NCBI RefSeq assembly: GCF_900094545.1
Contig: NZ_FMAH01000019.1
Coordinates: forward strand, 1-64,000
Length of the DNA: 64,000 nucleotides
Reading direction: 5' to 3'
Source: Martinezella miluonensis
Lineage (GTDB): Bacteria > Pseudomonadota > Alphaproteobacteria > Rhizobiales > Rhizobiaceae
Part shown: positions 57,140 through 64,000 of the stretch, in pieces
Position numbering within the stretch: the first letter of the stretch is position 1
Layout of the letters: every line of letters begins with the position of its first letter
Made by a program: the position numbers and the translations under genes
Notes under the pieces: model-generated
What the model saw: the letters and a program-made list of their open reading frames with translations, nothing else
Databases searched by the model: none
Told to the model about the DNA's origin: nothing

Positions 57140-58900
57140 TTAATCGAGACGCAGGCGACGTTCAGCGAAGACGTAAAGCGGCCGCCAAAGCGTTCTGTTG
57201 AAAAGGGTGACGAAGATCGACATGACGACAATGCCGAGAATGACCCGCGGAAAATCGCCCGCTGCGGTCGCTTTCGCGATGTATGATCCCAGCCCAAAGG
57301 CTTCGAGCTTCGTGTCTCCCCAGCTCGCCAGCTCAGCGACGATGCTCGCATTCCAGGAGCCGCCGGAAGCCGTCAGCGCTCCCGTGACGTAGTAGGGAAA
57401 TATTCCCGGCAGTATCGCACGGCGCCACCAGGTCCACGAACGGAGCCTGTAGACCGCGGATGCCTCCCGCAGATCGGTGGGGAAAGCGCTTGCCCCAGCA
57501 ATCACGTTGAAAAGGATGTACCACTGCGTACCCAGCACCATCAGCGGCGATAGCCAGATGCTGGGGCTAGCACCTGTGGCGACGATCGCAATCACCGCAA
57601 CCGGAAAGAGCACGTTCGCCGGGAATGCTGCGAGAAACTGTGCAATCGGCTGAACCCGCTCCGCGACAGCCGGCCTGAGACCGATCCAGACACCGAGCGG
57701 GACCCAGATCAAGCTCGCGACCGCAATCAGAACCACCACGCGGACAAGGGTGACGAAGCCGCCGGCAAAGGCGATCCGGACATCGGCCCACGACAGCGTC
57801 TGGCCGAGATAGGATGCGATGTCCCAAATGCTCCAGGCGCCGATAGCGGCGATCAGGGAGAACCAGCAGAAATCGATAAGCCCGCTGACAACATTCTGTT
57901 CGCCCTGGCTCTTCGCAACCGCCCTCGGCGCAGACGGCAGCCGTAGCAGAAACAATCCGTTCCATACCGCGGCAAACGGCGCGGTCACATGCTTCAAAAG
58001 ACGCGTGCGACGGATCAGCGAATAGACCCAGGAACGCGGCTTCTGCTGGCCGGCGGTCTGCTCGAAGCGGAACTTGTCTGCCCAGGCGACGATGGGGCGG
58101 AAGAGCAGTTGATCGTAGAGCAGGATCACGATTGCCATCGCGAGCACGGCCCAGCCGACGGAAACGAAATCCTGTTTGTCGATGGCAAGCGCCAGCCAGG
58201 AGCCAAGGCCGGGAAGCTGCACTGTCGTATCGCCAACCGTGATCGCCTCCGAAGCAACGACGAAGAACCAGCCGCCCGACATCGACATCATCGTATTCCA
58301 GACGAGACCAGGCGCCGCAAAGGGTGCCTCCAGTCTCCAGAAGCGCTGCCAGGCGGACAGGCGGAACCCACGGCTCACTTCATCGAGATCGCGCGGCACC
58401 GTCCGCAGCGACTGATAGAAGGAAAAGGCCATGTTCCATGCCTGGCTGGTAAAGATCGCAAAGATCGAAGCACACTCGGCGCCCATCTGGCTTCCGGGAA
58501 ACAGGCCCATGAAAAAAGTAACGGTGAACGTGAGGAAGCCGAGCACCGGCACCGACTGCAGGATATCGAGAGCCGGAATGATGATTTTTTCGGCGCGCCG
58601 GCTCTTCGCGGCAAGCGTTGCAACCACGAAAGTGAAGATGAGCGAGGCAACGATCGCTGCCATCATGCGCAACGTCGTGCGCAACGCATATTCAGGCAGA
58701 TAGGCGGGATCGAGCGAGGTCGGCGCAGTGGAGAGGCTCGATAGCGGCGCCCGCATCTCGCCCACCCCGTGAAGAGTGAGATAGGCTGCGGCAGCGATGA
58801 AAGCGAAGGCGGCGAGATCGTAGCCATTCGGCAGGATGCGTGCACCGGCCAACGCGGCAACGGCACTGCGCTCGCGTCGATCATTGGCAAGGAAAACCAT
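57140..58900 (-). CDS. Fused double-domain ABC permease (nitrate/sulfonate type)
   Basis: 586 residues holding two BPD_transp_1 domains in one chain, about 12 helices. Each half has its own EAA loop: DLDEVSRGFRLSAWQRFWRLEAPFAAPGL (first half) and DLREASAVYRLRSWTWWRRAILPGIFPYYVTG (second half). A single gene thus gives the whole channel. It is followed 21 nt later by the ATPase; no substrate-binding protein gene is in the operon or nearby. Uptake of an anion such as sulfonate, bicarbonate or nitrate is a family-based guess. Confidence 0.9.
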   Translation of the reverse strand: MVFLANDRRERSAVAALAGARILPNGYDLAAFAFIAAAAYLTLHGVGEMRAPLSSLSTAPTSLDPAYLPEYALRTTLRMMAAIVASLIFTFVVATLAAKSRRAEKIIIPALDILQSVPVLGFLTFTVTFFMGLFPGSQMGAECASIFAIFTSQAWNMAFSFYQSLRTVPRDLDEVSRGFRLSAWQRFWRLEAPFAAPGLVWNTMMSMSGGWFFVVASEAITVGDTTVQLPGLGSWLALAIDKQDFVSVGWAVLAMAIVILLYDQLLFRPIVAWADKFRFEQTAGQQKPRSWVYSLIRRTRLLKHVTAPFAAVWNGLFLLRLPSAPRAVAKSQGEQNVVSGLIDFCWFSLIAAIGAWSIWDIASYLGQTLSWADVRIAFAGGFVTLVRVVVLIAVASLIWVPLGVWIGLRPAVAERVQPIAQFLAAFPANVLFPVAVIAIVATGASPSIWLSPLMVLGTQWYILFNVIAGASAFPTDLREASAVYRLRSWTWWRRAILPGIFPYYVTGALTASGGSWNASIVAELASWGDTKLEAFGLGSYIAKATAAGDFPRVILGIVVMSIFVTLFNRTLWRPLYVFAERRLRLD

Positions 58901-58994
58901 GTATAACCCCTTGAAAACAGGATGTTACCAATAGCGCGCATCCGCATTGCGCTGCATTTGCAACGCAGCGGAAGCACTTGTTTGAAGAAATGGA

Positions 58995-59225
58995 TTAGGC
59001 CGCTCGACGACTGCCATCCTCATCGGAGATGGCATTGCCTTCGGTCGTCCAAAAGCACTCCTGCTTCCCAGTTTGGGGATTGGTGTGCCAGACGGCAATC
59101 AGGCGCGGACGTTGAAAGGGCGCGGTCCGAGCGGGCGACGGCGAAAAAGCTGGAGCACTGAGGACAGGTGCGGCGGAAAGCTTGGTTGCGAATGTGCGTT
59201 CGCGGAAAGGAATGATGTTGTTCAT
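58995..59225 (-). CDS. Small conserved-looking hypothetical protein (76 residues)
   Basis: MNNIIPFRERTFATKLSAAP, then a Pro/Ala-rich linker and the compact C-terminal block RLIAVWHTNPQTGKQECFWTTEG. GGAGGTGAGCC lies directly before the ATG, an excellent SD. Soluble, possibly disordered at the N-terminus. I recall no function; the W-x-x-N-P-x-T block may be a small structured motif. Confidence 0.65.
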   Translation of the reverse strand: MNNIIPFRERTFATKLSAAPVLSAPAFSPSPARTAPFQRPRLIAVWHTNPQTGKQECFWTTEGNAISDEDGSRRAA

Positions 59226-59874
59226 GGCTCACCTCCATGGTCTGCTCGTCGGCAGATCCGTGGGCGAGCCGAACAGGACAGGCTATGCCATACCGTCGGT
59301 CGCCCGGCGTTTGCCGGAAGCGGTCCAGGTTGTTGCGATAACCATCCGGACGTGGCGCGACGCCACAGCCGGACAGCGACTAGGGTAGCTGTCCATTTGC
59401 TTCTTGATCTGTTGTTTCGTTAGCCGCTGCACCATGTTGCGCAGGCAGGGCCGTCTTGTCACACCCCTCCTGGAGCGTCAATCAAGCGATGGTGCCGTGC
59501 AACTATACCAAGGTATAGGCCTTGAAATTTCGCAGCCATCGAGCTTTGCCATTCGCGGCAAAAACCATGACTTTAAAATGACTTAGGATGCTGACGGAGC
59601 TTCGGGTTCGTCAACCCTGCTGCATCGGTTTTATCGAGAATTCCCGGCGCCCCTACGGCTCCTGCATTCTGTCCATGAAGAAGGCAGCCATCCTTCGCAA
59701 CCCACAACATGCCGATCTCCGATTCAAGCTGCCAGGGTCCACGAAACCAATCCCGATTTCGATGGCGACCGATGGCTGTCCCTTATCCCCGTCAAGCAGC
59801 AGTGGCATAAGGATCCCTATCGCGAAGGTTAAAAAGGGCGGGATTCTGAGGACGGTTGTCCCAGAGAATATAAA
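59226..59874. other. 650-bp region without a gene
   Basis: No believable coding frame; the ones present run into the tRNA in the wrong register (GGTRTPNQAV-type artefact). A 16-bp inverted repeat CTATACC-AA-GGTATAG at 59503-59518 could be an operator. Otherwise nothing is seen. Confidence 0.5.
59503..59518. promoter_or_regulatory. 16-bp inverted repeat of unknown role
   Basis: CTATACCAAGGTATAG, arms CTATACC and GGTATAG around AA, in a gene-free stretch upstream of the small hypothetical gene. Shape suits a dimeric regulator. Confidence 0.3.
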
Positions 59875-59950
59875 TGGTGGGCCCGGAGGGACTCGAACCC
59901 CCAACCAAGCGGTTATGAGCCGCCGGCTCTAACCATTGAGCTACAGGCCC
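59875..59950 (-). tRNA. tRNA-Ile (CAT anticodon)
   Basis: Read on the minus strand: acceptor stem GGGCCTG...CGGGCCC, D-arm GCTCAATGGTTAGAGC, anticodon stem-loop with CTCATAA, T-arm GGGGGTTCGAGTCCCTCC (mostly paired) and encoded CCA. The GGCGGCTCATAACCGCTTGG anticodon arm resembles E. coli Ile2, whose C34 is modified to lysidine, rather than initiator or elongator Met. Confidence 0.9.
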
Positions 59951-60115
59951 GGCACGAGAACAGGGTTCCCGCGCTCGCGGCTCCGAAGCAATGGTTCCCC
60001 GGAAGCCGACTTGGCTCTAACCCAATTTCTCTTTTCGGACAAGGGACTGCCGTAATACCTTCACAATCAATCAGCAAAAGCGAAACTCAAGGGATTATCA
60101 ACCAAGGAACGAACG

Positions 60116-60859
60116 ATGCTACGGACGAAAACCAGAGATTTTGTTCTTGCCGCTCTTGTCAGCGCCACTTTCTTCATGCCCGCGGCTGCTGCCTTTGCCG
60201 AAGATGCCAAACCGCGCGAAGCGGTTATCACGGTCACCGGCGAGGGACATGCGGCCATCGCACCTGATATGGCGGTGGTAACGCTTGCGGTCGTCCAGCA
60301 AGCAAAGACGGCGCAGGAAGCGCTCGATCAGAACAACAAGGCTATGGGTGCTGTCTTGGCGACGCTGAAAGATGGCGGCATCGCCGAGCGCGACCTGCAG
60401 ACCTCGGGTTTCTCCGTCCAGCCGCAATATACCTATCCGAATGAAAAGGATGGTCACACCCAGCCGCCAGTCCTGACAGGCTATCAGGTGACGAACGGCC
60501 TGACCGTTCGGGTGCGTGATCTCTCCAAGCTCGGCGGATTGCTCGACCAGGCGATCAAGCTCGGCATCAACCAGGGCGGCGATATCCAGTTCACCAATGA
60601 CAAGCCGAACGCCGTTCTTGAAGAGGCCCGCAAGAAGGCGGTCGCCGATGCGGCGGCAAAGGCGAAGACCTTGACCGATGCCGCCGGCGTCAAGCTCGGC
60701 CGCGTCATCGCAATCCATGAAGGCGGCATTGCTGCTCCGCCGCAGCCCTATATGCGCGCCATGGCTGCCGCAGCCCCGATGGACAAGGCCGTTGCGGTCG
60801 CCACCGGCGAAAACGAATACAACGCGTCGGTGAGCATCACCTACGCAATCCAGCAGTAA
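60116..60859 (+). CDS. SIMPL-domain (DUF541) periplasmic protein
   Basis: 247 residues, signal peptide ending AAAFAED. ITVTGEGHAAIAPDMAVVTLAVVQQAKTAQEALDQNNKAMGAVLATLKDGGIAERDLQTSGFSVQPQY and EARKKAVADAAAKAKTLTDAAGVKLGRVIAIHEGG are characteristic of SIMPL/YggE-type proteins. Function is poorly known; E. coli YggE lowers oxidative stress. Monocistronic. An intergenic repeat element follows. Confidence 0.9.
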   Translation: MLRTKTRDFVLAALVSATFFMPAAAAFAEDAKPREAVITVTGEGHAAIAPDMAVVTLAVVQQAKTAQEALDQNNKAMGAVLATLKDGGIAERDLQTSGFSVQPQYTYPNEKDGHTQPPVLTGYQVTNGLTVRVRDLSKLGGLLDQAIKLGINQGGDIQFTNDKPNAVLEEARKKAVADAAAKAKTLTDAAGVKLGRVIAIHEGGIAAPPQPYMRAMAAAAPMDKAVAVATGENEYNASVSITYAIQQ

Positions 60860-60864
60860 CTAAA

Positions 60865-60966
60865 GCAATTCCAGGAAAAGTGCGCAGCGGTTTTCCGTCC
60901 GGAATTGCGTAAAAACGATAAGCTGGAGCGGTTCTCAGATTCCGTAAGGAAATGAACCGCTCTAAA
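60865..60966. repeat. Rhizobial intergenic palindromic element (two hairpins)
   Basis: The first hairpin has arms GCAATTCC (60865) and GGAATTGC (to 60908) with inner GGAAAA/TTTTCC. The second has arms GAGCGGTTC (60926-60934) and GAACCGCTC (60954-60962). The wording matches the short mosaic repeat found in many copies between genes in Rhizobium and relatives (RIME-like). Confidence 0.7.
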
Positions 60967-60970
60967 ACAA

Positions 60971-61015
60971 AACCGCCCTTCGCTCAGATCCATCGAGGTC
61001 GAGCAAAGGGCGGTT
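60971..61015. terminator. Hairpin after the repeat element
   Basis: AACCGCCCTT-CGCTC pairs with GAGC-AAAGGGCGGTT around a loop. No strong T-tract; it may terminate either strand. Confidence 0.5.
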
Positions 61016-61055
61016 CCGCGGCCCCCGCCAATAAGGCGAAAAGGTCAGAAAATGA

Positions 61056-61080
61056 AGAACGGGCGCGCTTGGCGCCCGTT
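61056..61080 (-). terminator. Terminator of the first secreted paralog
   Basis: Stem AACGGGCGC...GCGCCCGTT directly downstream of the minus-strand gene at 61085, followed by a T-rich stretch. Confidence 0.65.
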
Positions 61081-61084
61081 GTGT

Positions 61085-61429
61085 TTATCGGCGACCGAGC
61101 ATCGGGCAGCCGCGAACATTGGCAAACATCATCGTATCGGGACCGCGGCGACCGAAGCCGTCGACGACGACACGACGCGGCGTTACATCCACGACACGGG
61201 CGCGGCGCAGGCCATAGCTGCGGGCGACATCCAGAGCCTCACGCGGATCGCAGCCACGGCGACGATCGAAACGCGGCGGCGGGTTGTCGTAATCCGGCGG
61301 TGGCGGCCGATGACGGCCCGGACCGACATAGATGTCCAAGTTCTGTGCGGAAGCGAAATCCGCCGTGCCGGTCAGCGCAGTAACTGCGATGGCGATGGCA
61401 ACCCCCAACTTAGCCAGCAATTGTTTCAT
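61085..61429 (-). CDS. Small secreted protein, paralog A
   Basis: 114 residues: signal peptide MKQLLAKLGVAIAIAVTALT-GTADFASA, a Pro/Arg-rich linker (GPGRHRPPPPDYDNPPPRFD), then a ~45-residue conserved domain GCDPREALDVARSYGLRRAR, VVDVTPRRVVVDGFGRRGPD, TMMFANVRGCPMLGRR. Two cysteines frame the domain and could form one disulfide. The domain is basic and matches that of the next gene over its whole length. SD GGAG precedes ATG 61429. Function unknown; a periplasmic or cell-surface role is expected. Confidence 0.8.
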   Translation of the reverse strand: MKQLLAKLGVAIAIAVTALTGTADFASAQNLDIYVGPGRHRPPPPDYDNPPPRFDRRRGCDPREALDVARSYGLRRARVVDVTPRRVVVDGFGRRGPDTMMFANVRGCPMLGRR

Positions 61430-61610
61430 TCTGTTCTCCATAGTGCAAAAAGGCTCCTCCCTCTTGCCAGCAACATATGCCGAGCGAGTGCCCATGAGGT
61501 AAAGGCGCGATACTGAACACGCTCAGAATCGGCCATTCATCCATTACTCACGTACAATGAACGCTAAAGGTATACCAGACGTCCGATGATAGCACAGCTT
61601 GGTAAAATAA

Positions 61611-61634
61611 GGCCGCCTCGCTTGCCGAGGCGGC
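61611..61634 (-). terminator. Terminator of the second secreted paralog
   Basis: GCCGCCTCG and CGAGGCGGC arms around CTTGC, with TTATTTTA following on the minus strand, about 50 nt after the stop of the gene at 61686. Confidence 0.7.
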
Positions 61635-61685
61635 TTTGGATCTATCGAATAGATGTGGAAAACCTGGGCAATCCAGTCACCGCTA

Positions 61686-61991
61686 TCAGCGGCGGATGAG
61701 CGGGCAACCCCGTACGTTGGCGAAAACGATCCGATCCGGACCGCGACGGCCGAAACCTTCGACAACGACACGGCGCGGCGTGATATTGTCGATGCGAGCG
61801 CGGCGCATGCCCATGTCGCGCGCCTTCTGAACGGCGAGAACCGGCGAGCACGAGCGGCCGCGATAGTGATCGTATCGTGCCTGCTGGATGCCAGGATGAA
61901 AATCATTGGCCGATGCCGTGACACCAGTCGCAGAAACGGCGCCGAGCGCGATGAGTGCGGCAATACCTGCTTTGGCGAAAAGATTGGTCAT
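61686..61991 (-). CDS. Small secreted protein, paralog B
   Basis: 101 residues: signal peptide MTNLFAKAGIAALIALGAVS-ATGVTASA, a short His/Tyr/Arg linker, then the same domain as paralog A (CSPVLAVQKARDMGMRRARI, DNITPRRVVVEGFGRRGPDR, IVFANVRGCPLIRR), about 65 percent identical by eye in the last 40 residues. Both cysteines are conserved. Each copy has its own terminator, so the two are separately transcribed duplicates. Function unknown. Confidence 0.8.
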   Translation of the reverse strand: MTNLFAKAGIAALIALGAVSATGVTASANDFHPGIQQARYDHYRGRSCSPVLAVQKARDMGMRRARIDNITPRRVVVEGFGRRGPDRIVFANVRGCPLIRR

Positions 61992-62162
61992 GGGTGTTTC
62001 TCCTTCGAATCCTTGCTGCGGATTGTTGCCATCCCGATATCCGGCTCGAGGCCTTTGGGATTGAGGACACGTTATGTTGGTCAAGCTGAACCGAACGCGA
62101 ATTGGCCATTCAGATTGTATTCATGGCGGTTAACGATCGGTAAACGGCAGAGTTGCAGCAAA

Positions 62163-62588
62163 TCAGGTGGAGAGATGCAGCACGATTTCGCGCCGATGCG
62201 GCCGGTCGCGGTGCTCGAAGAGATAGATGCCCTGCCATGTGCCGAGCACCAGGCGACCGGCCATGACAGGAATACCGATCGAGACTTGCGTCAATGCCGC
62301 CTTGATATGTGCCGGCATGTCGTCCGGCCCCTCCGTCGTGTGCACGATCCAGCGCATCGACGGGTCGGAAGACGGCGGCACCAGCCGGCGGAAGAACGCA
62401 TTGAGGTCGGTCTTCACATCGGGATCCGCATTTTCCTGAATGAGCAGCGAACAGGATGTGTGGCGCACGAAAACGGTCAAAAGCCCCTCGCCGCCACCGG
62501 CCGCAGTCCGCGTGAATTGCGCCGCCTGATCGGTGAACTCGTAAAGCCCCTGACCACGAGTGGCCAGCGTGATGACAGTTTGCGGCAT
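62163..62588 (-). CDS. YjbQ/UPF0047 family protein (secondary thiamine-phosphate synthase type)
   Basis: 141 residues. LLTVFVRHTSCSLLIQENADPDVKTDL and MRWIVHTTEGPDDMPAHIKAALTQVSIGIPVMAGRLVLGTWQGIYLFEHRDRPHRREI are the conserved blocks with the His, Cys and Glu residues of the family. Some members have weak thiamine-phosphate synthase activity, but the physiological role is not settled. Start ATG 62588, with GGGAAAA upstream. Stands alone. Confidence 0.92.
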   Translation of the reverse strand: MPQTVITLATRGQGLYEFTDQAAQFTRTAAGGGEGLLTVFVRHTSCSLLIQENADPDVKTDLNAFFRRLVPPSSDPSMRWIVHTTEGPDDMPAHIKAALTQVSIGIPVMAGRLVLGTWQGIYLFEHRDRPHRREIVLHLST

Positions 62589-62669
62589 GGCTTTTCCCGA
62601 CAATAGCGATGGCGATCCGCATGACCTCGGGCGCAACGGCCGCATTGTCAAGGCCGCGCAGCCTGGCGC

Positions 62670-63023
62670 CTATGCTTCGACAATAATGCGGAAGCCGCCA
62701 TAGATCATGCGCTTGCCATCGAAGGGCATGTTCTGCATCTCGTCCTTGAGGCGGGGATCGGCCATGACTTTTTCCAGGATCTCGTCCCGGCTCTGCCGAG
62801 ACTCATAGATGATCCAGGAGAAAACCACGACCTCATCTTCCGTTGCCTGCACAGCCCGTGGGAAAGACGTCAGTTCGCCATAGGGAACGTCGTCTCCAAT
62901 CGCCTCGACATAGCTGAGCGCGCCATACTCCCTCCAGACCTTCCCGGCCTTGTTCGCCAGCGTTTTGTAAGCCTCGATCTTGTCTTTCGGCACGGCGACA
63001 ATAAAACCATCGACATAGGACAT
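62670..63023 (-). CDS. DUF1428 (YbaA-like) family protein
   Basis: 117 residues. SYVDGFIVAVPKDKIEAYKTLANKAGKVWREYGALSYVEAIGDDV, then FPRAVQATEDEVVVFSWIIYESRQSRDEILEKVMADPRL and GKRMIYGGFRIIVEA. A ferredoxin-like dimeric alpha/beta barrel of the DUF1428 family. GGAG 7 nt before ATG 63023. Function unknown. Confidence 0.88.
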   Translation of the reverse strand: MSYVDGFIVAVPKDKIEAYKTLANKAGKVWREYGALSYVEAIGDDVPYGELTSFPRAVQATEDEVVVFSWIIYESRQSRDEILEKVMADPRLKDEMQNMPFDGKRMIYGGFRIIVEA

Positions 63024-63167
63024 TTCCATCTCCTTTGCTCTATGTTCGCGTCCGAAGGACGATCGACCGCGACAATATCCGACATAGAGCACGCGCTTTC
63101 TTTGGCTACCTGGCGTTTGCCCGGGCGCGCGACGGAAGCAGCGATGCAGCCTGCCGGGAGGATACGC

Positions 63168-63560
63168 ATGCAGATTGAGTACAGGGATGACCCAAATCCC
63201 GGAAACGAGGCTCTCAACGCACTCTGGGCGAATGCATGGGATACCCGCTCCGCCCGCGATTTTTCACCGGTCCTGTCGCGAAGCCTCGCCCATGTCGGCG
63301 CATTTTCAGGCACGCGGATGATAGGTTTTGTGAATGTCGCCTGGGATGGCGGCATTCACGCCTTCATCCTCGATACCTGCGTGGATCCCGAATTTCGAAG
63401 GCAGGGCATCGCGACCGGCCTGATCGAAAGGGCGAAGATCCTGGCTCGCGACCGGGGCGCGGAATGGCTACATGTCGACTTCGAACCGCATCTTACCCAT
63501 TTCTATCGACAGGCCGGCTTCGCCCCCACCGAAGCAGGGCTGATAAGGTTGCGCGATTGA
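63168..63560 (+). CDS. GNAT-family N-acetyltransferase
   Basis: 130 residues. The GNAT core reads GTRMIGFVNVAWDGGIHAFILDTCVDPEFRRQGIATGLIERAKILARDRGAEWLHVDFEPHLTHFYRQAGF. R-R-Q-G-I-A is the acetyl-CoA pyrophosphate-binding loop and HFYRQAGF the typical C-terminal motif. gggagg lies upstream of ATG 63168. Acetyl acceptor unknown. Confidence 0.88.
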   Translation: MQIEYRDDPNPGNEALNALWANAWDTRSARDFSPVLSRSLAHVGAFSGTRMIGFVNVAWDGGIHAFILDTCVDPEFRRQGIATGLIERAKILARDRGAEWLHVDFEPHLTHFYRQAGFAPTEAGLIRLRD

Positions 63561-63586
63561 GGTCGCCAAATAGTCTTTCCGGAGCA

Positions 63587-63730
63587 TCAGGCTAGTGCGC
63601 GGACTTGCGAGAGCAGCCAGTTGCGAAACAGCGCGGCCGATGGATTTAGCAGCGCGTTTGGCGGATAGAGCAGAATGCCTGCAGTACGGAGAGAGGAGGA
63701 AGCGGCCGTTTTCTCATGAAAATCCCGCAT
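63587..63730 (-). pseudogene. 3' remnant of a LysR-type regulator
   Basis: A 47-residue minus-strand frame containing AASSSLRTAGILLYPPNALL, then NPSAALFRNWLLSQVRALA. This resembles the C-terminal end of LysR/GcvA-type effector-binding domains. The rest of the gene is absent; beyond 63730 the sequence shows no continuing LysR frame, so it is a truncated remnant. Confidence 0.55.
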
Positions 63731-64000
63731 GATTGATTGCCGGAACCTTCATTATATACCGCCAGCTTTGAGGCGCATCTGTCTATCTTGCGAGATTGTG
63801 AGGCTCACGATAGATGCAAGATGCTCATGAATTTAGCTGGGTACGATGGGTTGCGGAGTGCTTGGGCTCGACCAATCCGCTGGCGAGATCATGCAAGAAT
63901 GCCGCCGATAAAGACGAATGGAAAACGCGATACACTGCATGCGGCAAGCCCGCATTTACTGCGGGAAGTCGGATTGATAGTGGCGCTACAGATCGGCCGG
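63731..64000. other. Right-edge region without an assigned gene
   Basis: Two plus-strand frames stay open to the window edge, one from ATG 63814 (MQDAHEFSWVRWVAECLGST), but neither is recognisable or has an SD. The break next to the LysR remnant suggests rearranged DNA. Confidence 0.4.

Noticed and set aside
59588-59932. Frames reading through the tRNA-Ile region on both strands
   Set aside because: They contain the GGTRTPNQA / VRVPPGPP translations that arise from tRNA genes.

Overview
The window looks like chromosomal DNA of a Rhizobium-type alphaproteobacterium. The basis is high-GC third-codon usage, dense ABC-transporter operons with GntR, RpiR and TetR regulators, a RibH2-type lumazine synthase behind an FMN riboswitch, a metF/metH pair sharing an ArsR-type operator, and a two-hairpin intergenic element of the kind scattered through rhizobial genomes. 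No rRNA, CRISPR array, phage or plasmid-transfer region was seen. The only mobile-element trace is the 5' end of an IS1182-type transposase at the left edge.

Layout. 0-1.4 kb: transposase end and a DMT exporter. 1.6-5.6 kb: a 25-residue membrane peptide, then metF behind an ArsR-methyltransferase fusion regulator, and ettA. 5.7-13.2 kb: RNase T2, an alpha/beta hydrolase, a second DMT transporter, a coupled CoA-transferase/TPP-enzyme pair, RidA, a DUF442 phosphatase-like protein and a DUF4432 sugar-binding protein. 13.4-14.8 kb: an L,D-transpeptidase. 14.9-26.8 kb: a large catabolic locus. One arm runs leftward (N-formylglutamate amidohydrolase-like enzyme, APC permease, glutamine-synthetase-like ligase, aldehyde dehydrogenase, iron alcohol dehydrogenase). 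The other runs rightward (RpiR regulator and a complete ABC importer). Together they fit gamma-glutamylation-based degradation of an amino alcohol or amine. 26.9-27.6 kb: FMN riboswitch and ribH2.

27.6-31.2 kb: small regulator/enzyme pairs (VOC proteins, a PhnF-like GntR with a methyltransferase, a tautomerase with a TetR). 31.3-38.9 kb: a sugar ABC operon with a Gfo/Idh/MocA dehydrogenase, divergent from an N-acetylglucosamine-kinase-like gene and a UTRA GntR regulator; a 14-bp element is repeated in opposite orientation at the two promoters. 39.0-42.8 kb: metH, with a 20-bp palindrome upstream that shares its 16-bp core with the metF operon. 43-45 kb: an AGE-family sugar isomerase and a UPF0303 protein. 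44.9-49.9 kb: a small surface-polysaccharide set (TupA-like ATP-grasp, flippase, GumK-like glycosyltransferase, secreted polysaccharide lyase).

50-52.6 kb holds small hypothetical genes, a decayed TIM-barrel isomerase and an EtfB-type lysine methyltransferase. 52.7-55.3 kb: a FixJ-type two-component pair and MgtC. 55.8-58.9 kb: a nitrate/sulfonate-type ABC system with a fused double permease and no binding protein. 59-63.6 kb: a small conserved protein, tRNA-Ile(CAT), a SIMPL protein, two tandem secreted paralogs, YjbQ, DUF1428 and GNAT proteins. The right edge has a LysR 3' remnant.

All assignments come from reading translated sequence and motifs by eye; no database search was run. Many starts were moved from the longest open frame to a codon with a visible Shine-Dalgarno (SD) sequence, and this is stated where it matters.
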